The translations under genes and the position numbers were made by a program. This document shows, in pieces, positions 60,288 to 64,000 of a stretch of 64,000 nt of DNA. Every line of letters starts with the position of its first letter. Positions within the stretch are counted from its first letter, which is position 1. The notes beneath the pieces were generated by a model. That model worked only from the letters and a program-made list of their open reading frames with translations, did no database searches and was not told where the DNA came from. Source of the stretch: Amycolatopsis thermophila. Lineage in GTDB: Bacteria > Actinomycetota > Actinomycetes > Mycobacteriales > Pseudonocardiaceae. The DNA lies in the NCBI RefSeq assembly GCF_030814215.1, contig NZ_JAUSUT010000001.1, positions 1,860,001-1,924,000 on the forward strand, read 5' to 3'.

Positions 60288-61232
60288 ATGACCGATCCCG
60301 GGTGGCGCGCGCCGATGCTGGCCACGCTGACCCAGCAGCCGTTCTCCCGCGAGAACTGGCTGTTCGAGCGCAAGCTCGACGGGGTCCGCGCCATCTGCTC
60401 CCGTGACGGTGGCGCGCCCGTGCTGTGGTCGCGCAACCACAACGACATCAGCGACGGGTACCCGGAGCTCGGGGAGGCACTCGCCGAACGCGGCGCCTCC
60501 TCCTTCGTCGCCGACGGCGAGATCGTGGCGTTCGACGGCAACCAGACCAGCTTCGCGCGGTTGCAGCAGCGCATCCACCTCACCGACCGGCGGCGCATCG
60601 AGGCCACCGGGGTCGCGGTGTACCTGTACCTGTTCGACCTGCTGGTCTTCGACGGCCACGACATGACCGGGCTGCCGCTGCGGCAACGCAAACAGCTGCT
60701 GCGCAGGGCGTTCGACTGGGGCGGCGCGCTGCGCTACGCCAACCACCGCAACACCACCGGCGAGGAGTACTTCGCCCACGCCTGCGCCCACGGCTGGGAG
60801 GGCGTGATCGCCAAGCGCGCCGACGCCCCGTACCGGTCCGGCCGGACGAACGACTGGCTGAAGTTCAAGTGCGTCAAGGAGCAGGAGTTCGTCGTCGGCG
60901 GGTTCAGCGCGCCGGGCGGGGCCCGGACCGGGTTCGGCGCGCTGCTCGTCGGCTACCACGACCGCGGGCGGTTGCGGTACGCGGGCAAGGTCGGGGCCGG
61001 CTACACCGAGACCACGTTGCGTGAGCTGACCAAGCGGCTGACCGGGCTGGAACGCCGCCGGTCACCGTTCGACGAACCGGTCCCCGAGCGCGGGCCGCGG
61101 TGGGTGGAACCCGAGCTGGTCGTGCAGGTCCGGTTTTCGGAGTGGACCGGGGACGGCAAGCTGCGGCATCCTCGGTTCACGGGTCTCCGCAACGACAAGC
61201 CGGCCGCGGAAGTGGTCCGGGAGCAGCCGTGA
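60288..61232 (+). CDS. ATP-dependent DNA ligase (LigC/LigD-ligase type)
   Basis: A 314-residue ligase. The adenylated lysine is Lys29 in FERKLDGVRA, followed by VADGEIVAFDG near residue 80, EGVIAKRADAPY near 173 and the motif V region WLKFKCVKEQEF near 193. The C-terminal OB-fold is present (VVQVRFSEWT). It is the ligase part of LigD as a separate protein, sealing broken ends in non-homologous end joining. The stop overlaps the polymerase start by 4 bp. Confidence 0.91.
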   Translation: MTDPGWRAPMLATLTQQPFSRENWLFERKLDGVRAICSRDGGAPVLWSRNHNDISDGYPELGEALAERGASSFVADGEIVAFDGNQTSFARLQQRIHLTDRRRIEATGVAVYLYLFDLLVFDGHDMTGLPLRQRKQLLRRAFDWGGALRYANHRNTTGEEYFAHACAHGWEGVIAKRADAPYRSGRTNDWLKFKCVKEQEFVVGGFSAPGGARTGFGALLVGYHDRGRLRYAGKVGAGYTETTLRELTKRLTGLERRRSPFDEPVPERGPRWVEPELVVQVRFSEWTGDGKLRHPRFTGLRNDKPAAEVVREQP

Positions 61233-62116
61233 ATCCGGACGAGATCGAGGTTTCCCGGCCCGGGAAGGTGCTCTACCCCGACGGGCCGGTGACGAAGGGC
61301 GACGTGGTGTCGTACTACCGCCGCGTCGCCGACGTGATGCTGCCGCACCTGCGCGGCCGCCCGCTGACGCTGCGCCGGTTCCCGGACGGCATCGGCAAGC
61401 AGGGCTGGTTCCAGAAGGAGGCATCGGACTTCTTCCCGGACTGGATGCGGGTCGAGGCGGTGCCGACGCGGGACGGCGGCTCGGTGCACCACGTGATCTG
61501 CGACGACGCGGCGACGCTGGTGTACCTGGCGAACCAGGCGGTGCTGGAGTTCCACGTCTGGACCTCGACGGTGCACGATCCCGGCCGCCCGGACCTCCTG
61601 GTGATCGATCTGGATCCGCCGCCCGGGGTCGGGGTGGCCGAGCTGCGGCGGGTGGCGCGCCGGTCCCGGGACGTGCTCGGTGCGCTGGGGCTGTCGGCGT
61701 TCGTGCAGGCCACCGGTGGGCGGGGGTTTCACGTCGTGGCGCCGCTGGACTGCACGAGCGGCCACGACGAGGTGTTGTCGTTCGCCCGCGAGGTGGCGGA
61801 CTTCCTGGCGGCGGAGGACCCGGCGCGGCTGACGACCCAGCCGCGCAAGGACAAGCGCGGCGACCGGATCTTCCTGGACGTGAACCGCAACGGCTACGCC
61901 CAGACGTTCGTCGCGCCGTACTCGCTGCGGGCCCGGCCGGGTGCGGCGGTGGCGACGCCCCTGGACTGGGCGGAGCTGGGGCGGGTGTCGCCGGACGGTT
62001 TCGACGTGCGGCGAGTGCCCCGTCGGCTGGCGCGCAAGGCCGATCCGTGGCGTGAGCTGGGGGCGCACGCGGGTTCGGCGCGGAAGGCACTCGACCGGTT
62101 GCACCGGCTGACGTAG
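61229..62116 (+). CDS. LigD-type NHEJ polymerase/primase domain protein
   Basis: A 295-residue AEP-family polymerase. The metal-binding Asp pair is in DLLVIDLDPPPGVG near residues 127-129, HVVAPLDC follows near 170, and RKDKRGDRIFLDVNRNGYAQT near 210 supplies the third Asp. It fills gaps with ribonucleotides during end joining. The GTG start at 61229 is coupled to the ligase. There is no nuclease (phosphoesterase) domain, so LigD is split into two proteins here. Confidence 0.9.
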   Translation: MNPDEIEVSRPGKVLYPDGPVTKGDVVSYYRRVADVMLPHLRGRPLTLRRFPDGIGKQGWFQKEASDFFPDWMRVEAVPTRDGGSVHHVICDDAATLVYLANQAVLEFHVWTSTVHDPGRPDLLVIDLDPPPGVGVAELRRVARRSRDVLGALGLSAFVQATGGRGFHVVAPLDCTSGHDEVLSFAREVADFLAAEDPARLTTQPRKDKRGDRIFLDVNRNGYAQTFVAPYSLRARPGAAVATPLDWAELGRVSPDGFDVRRVPRRLARKADPWRELGAHAGSARKALDRLHRLT

Positions 62117-62125
62117 GAGGCGTTC

Positions 62126-63187
62126 ATGGCGCGAGCGATCTGGAGCGGCGCGATCAACTTCGGCCTGGTGACGGTGCCGGTGGAGCTCTACAGCGCGACC
62201 GAGGACCACACGGTGCACTTCCGGCAGTTCGAGCGCGGGACGTCGGACCGGATCCGGTACAAGCGCGTCAACGAGCGGACCGGCGAGGAGGTGGCCTTCG
62301 AGAACATCGTGAAGGGCTACGACCTCGGCGACGGGGACTACGTGCTGGTCGAGCAGGAGGAGCTGGACCAGATCGCGCCCGGCCGGTCGCGGTCGATCGA
62401 CATCGAGTCGTTCGTGGACCTGGAGGACATCGACCCGTTGTACTTCCAGAAGAGCTACTGGCTGGCGCCGACGAAGGAGGAGTTCGGGCGCGCGTACGGG
62501 CTGCTGATGCAGGCGATGGCGGAGACGAAGAAGGCCGGCATCGCTCGTTTCGTGATGCGCGGCAAGGAACACATCGCCGCGGTGCGCGCCGGCGCGGAGG
62601 GCGTGCTGGTGCTGGACACGTTGTTGTTCGCCGAGGACGTGCGGGACCCGTCGAAGGAGCTGAAGAAGCTACCGGAGAAGGCTTCGCCGCGGGGGCGCGA
62701 GCTGGAGATGGCGGTGGCGCTGATCGACTCGATGGCCGACGACTGGAAGCCGGACGCGTTCCACGACCAGTACAACGAACGGGTCCTGAAGCTGATCGAC
62801 GACAAGAAGGCCGGCCGCACGGTGTCGGTCGAGGAGGCGCCCGCGGAGCCGACCAAGGTGGTCGACCTGTTCGAGGCGTTGTCCCGCAGCGTGGAGAAGC
62901 GGAAGGGTTCGCCGGGCGGCAAGGCCTCCTCCGGCGACGGCAAGGCCTCCAGGGGGAGTGGCAAGGCTTCCTCGGGTGGTGGCAAGAAGTCCTCCGGCGG
63001 GGGCAAGGCAGCGTCCCCGAGCCGTTCCCGCAAGGCGGAGCCCGACCTGTCCGAGCTGAGCAAGGCCGAGCTGGACCAGATGGCCCGGGAACTCGACATC
63101 AAGGGCCGGTCGAAACTCAACCGAACCGAGCTGGAAACCGCGATCCGCGAGGCGACCCCCGGCCGTTCGCGCAAGCGCGCCTCCTGA
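62126..63187 (+). CDS. ku: Ku, DNA-end-binding protein of NHEJ
   Basis: A 353-residue Ku protein. The ring core (MARAIWSGAINFGLVTVPVE ... YNERVLKLIDDKKAGR) spans about residues 1-235. A Gly/Lys/Ser low-complexity linker with GGKASSG-type repeats covers about 258-305. A small SAP/Rho-N-like helical domain (LSELSKAELDQMARELDIKG) follows, and a basic end RSRKRAS. Such lysine-rich tails tether Ku to DNA. Start ATG 62126 is 9 bp after the polymerase gene. Confidence 0.93.
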   Translation: MARAIWSGAINFGLVTVPVELYSATEDHTVHFRQFERGTSDRIRYKRVNERTGEEVAFENIVKGYDLGDGDYVLVEQEELDQIAPGRSRSIDIESFVDLEDIDPLYFQKSYWLAPTKEEFGRAYGLLMQAMAETKKAGIARFVMRGKEHIAAVRAGAEGVLVLDTLLFAEDVRDPSKELKKLPEKASPRGRELEMAVALIDSMADDWKPDAFHDQYNERVLKLIDDKKAGRTVSVEEAPAEPTKVVDLFEALSRSVEKRKGSPGGKASSGDGKASRGSGKASSGGGKKSSGGGKAASPSRSRKAEPDLSELSKAELDQMARELDIKGRSKLNRTELETAIREATPGRSRKRAS

Positions 63188-63395
63188 GAGCAGCGCACTT
63201 TCGCGCCATCGCCGCACCGTCCGGCTACGCCGGGCGACGCAACCGCGCTCCCGTCCACGGCCGCCCCGAGCGTCGGCGCACCGTCGCCCCCTGACGTGTC
63301 GCCACGTCCCGCCTCGCCACCGCCCAACGCGCCGACCCAACGATCCATCCCCCGAACACCGCGCTCCCGCCACGCCGGGGCAATACGATCACGGA

Positions 63396-64000
63396 CGTGC
63401 CCAAGTTCGCCCAGCTCGCGAAGTTCCGCGTCGTGCTGCGCACCGGGCTGGGGTTCGTGGTGCTCGGCGTCGGATCGAGTGTGTGCGGCGCGGCGGCCGT
63501 CGGGTTGCTGCTGTTCCTGCAGGGCATCCCCGCCGAGATGGGCGGCCGGAACTGGGTTCTGCTCACCTGCGCCGCCGCGTACGTCCTGCTCTCGGTGCTC
63601 GTCGGCTCCGCGTGGACGGCCCTGCTCCACCGCCGCACCGCGGTGTGGTTCGCGCAGGGGCGCCGTCCGGACGCGGCCGAAGCGCGCCGCGCGCTCCGGC
63701 TGCCCCGTGACCTCGCCCTGGTCAGCGGCACCCTCTGGCTGGGCGGCACCGTCGTCCTCGGCACCCTCACCGCCGTCCTCGGCTCCGCGCTCGACGCGCT
63801 GGGCGTCACGCTCGCGGTCGGTCTCGGCGGGCTCCTGACCGTCGGCCTGATGTACCTGTTCGCGGAGTGGGTCGCGCGCCCGATCCTGATCCGGGCGCTC
63901 GAAGTCAGCCCGCCGCGCAACGCCGTGTCGGTCAGCGTCCTGTCCCGGCTCGCGATCACGTGGGCGGTGGCCAGCGGCGTCCCGCTGCTCGGCGTGCTGA
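63396..64000 (+). CDS. Membrane protein, possibly class III adenylate/guanylate cyclase (3' end outside window)
   Basis: GTG 63396 opens at least 201 codons beginning VPKFAQLAKFRVVLRTGLGF. At least four membrane segments are visible (VVLGVGSSVCGAAAVGLLLF; LLTCAAAYVLLSVLVGSAW; LALVSGTLWLGGTVVLG; VTLAVGLGGLLTVGLMYLF). The layout resembles the six-helix N-terminus of actinobacterial membrane cyclases (Rv1318c/Rv3645 type with HAMP and cyclase domains), but the diagnostic domains would lie beyond the window. The preceding 200 bp hold nothing identified. Confidence 0.55.

Overview
The window is very GC-rich, with GTG starts, stop/start overlaps and single-direction operons. It carries a SigF/RsbW pair, an F420-type PPOX protein, split-LigD end joining, an MT0933-type antitoxin and tRNAs without an encoded CCA. 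Together these point to an actinomycete chromosome, most likely Pseudonocardiaceae (Amycolatopsis-like); that placement is inference. The ends look like conserved core: a tRNA-adenosine-deaminase-associated gene next to tyrA on the left, and tRNA-Ser, tRNA-Arg and a HisC2/Pat-type aminotransferase on the right. Much of the middle is accessory.

Region by region. 0-3.4 kb: tRNA-deaminase-associated protein, M20 amidohydrolase, tyrA, and a divergent MT0933-like antitoxin / SRPBCC pair. 3.4-9.6 kb: a minus-strand locus of six genes: papain-like C1 peptidase, a proline/glycine repeat protein, a chagasin-type (I42) inhibitor of papain-like proteases, an ECF-like sigma factor, a small beta-rich protein and a TPR-CHAT protease. 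This is the best candidate for an undescribed system. The peptidase and the repeat protein appear to share a C-terminal domain, and the same 10-bp promoter-like motif lies before the peptidase and before the sigma gene. 9.7-24 kb: SGNH hydrolase, a decayed NAD(P)-binding gene, a GbsR/MarR-controlled ABC exporter, succinate-semialdehyde dehydrogenase, small oxidoreductases, TetR, an MBL hydrolase, CutA, Ppx/GppA and a pyruvate-oxidase-like ThDP enzyme. 24.1-25.2 kb: an IS481-type insertion sequence.

25-42 kb: CoA-transferase, flavin monooxygenase, a copper/nickel block (CopA, CopZ, Ni/Co permease, CsoR), a TetR/MFS pair with a duplicated operator, a SIS protein, and an XRE/ImmA pair opposite a DUF2188 gene. 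Next come a cluster of DnaA-box sequences and about five non-coding 92-bp tandem repeats. After these lie a small monooxygenase, an SDR, a TetR-MFS operon ending in a 40-residue type-B ribosomal protein L36, a P450 and a secreted lysyl-oxidase-like protein.

42.3-51.3 kb: a probable genomic island at the 3' end of tRNA-Arg(ACG). It is bounded by a degraded copy of the tRNA 3' half plus its terminator on the left and by the intact tRNA on the right. It holds an istB remnant, an ArsB/NhaD-type permease, a universal-stress protein, a LuxR-type regulator with a dioxygenase / small membrane protein / FAD monooxygenase operon, a tRNA 3'-end remnant, a CadD-like exporter and a 134-bp nested inverted repeat. 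No integrase gene is visible.

51.5-64 kb: MprF/LysX-like membrane enzyme, acetoacetyl-CoA synthetase, dienelactone-hydrolase-like protein, HisC-like aminotransferase, TauE/SafE permease, a Vms1/Rv2629-type protein behind a consensus SigF promoter, RsbW-SigF, then a tightly packed end-joining operon (ligase, polymerase/primase, Ku) and the start of a membrane protein that may be an adenylate cyclase. All homology calls come from reading motifs; no database search was run.
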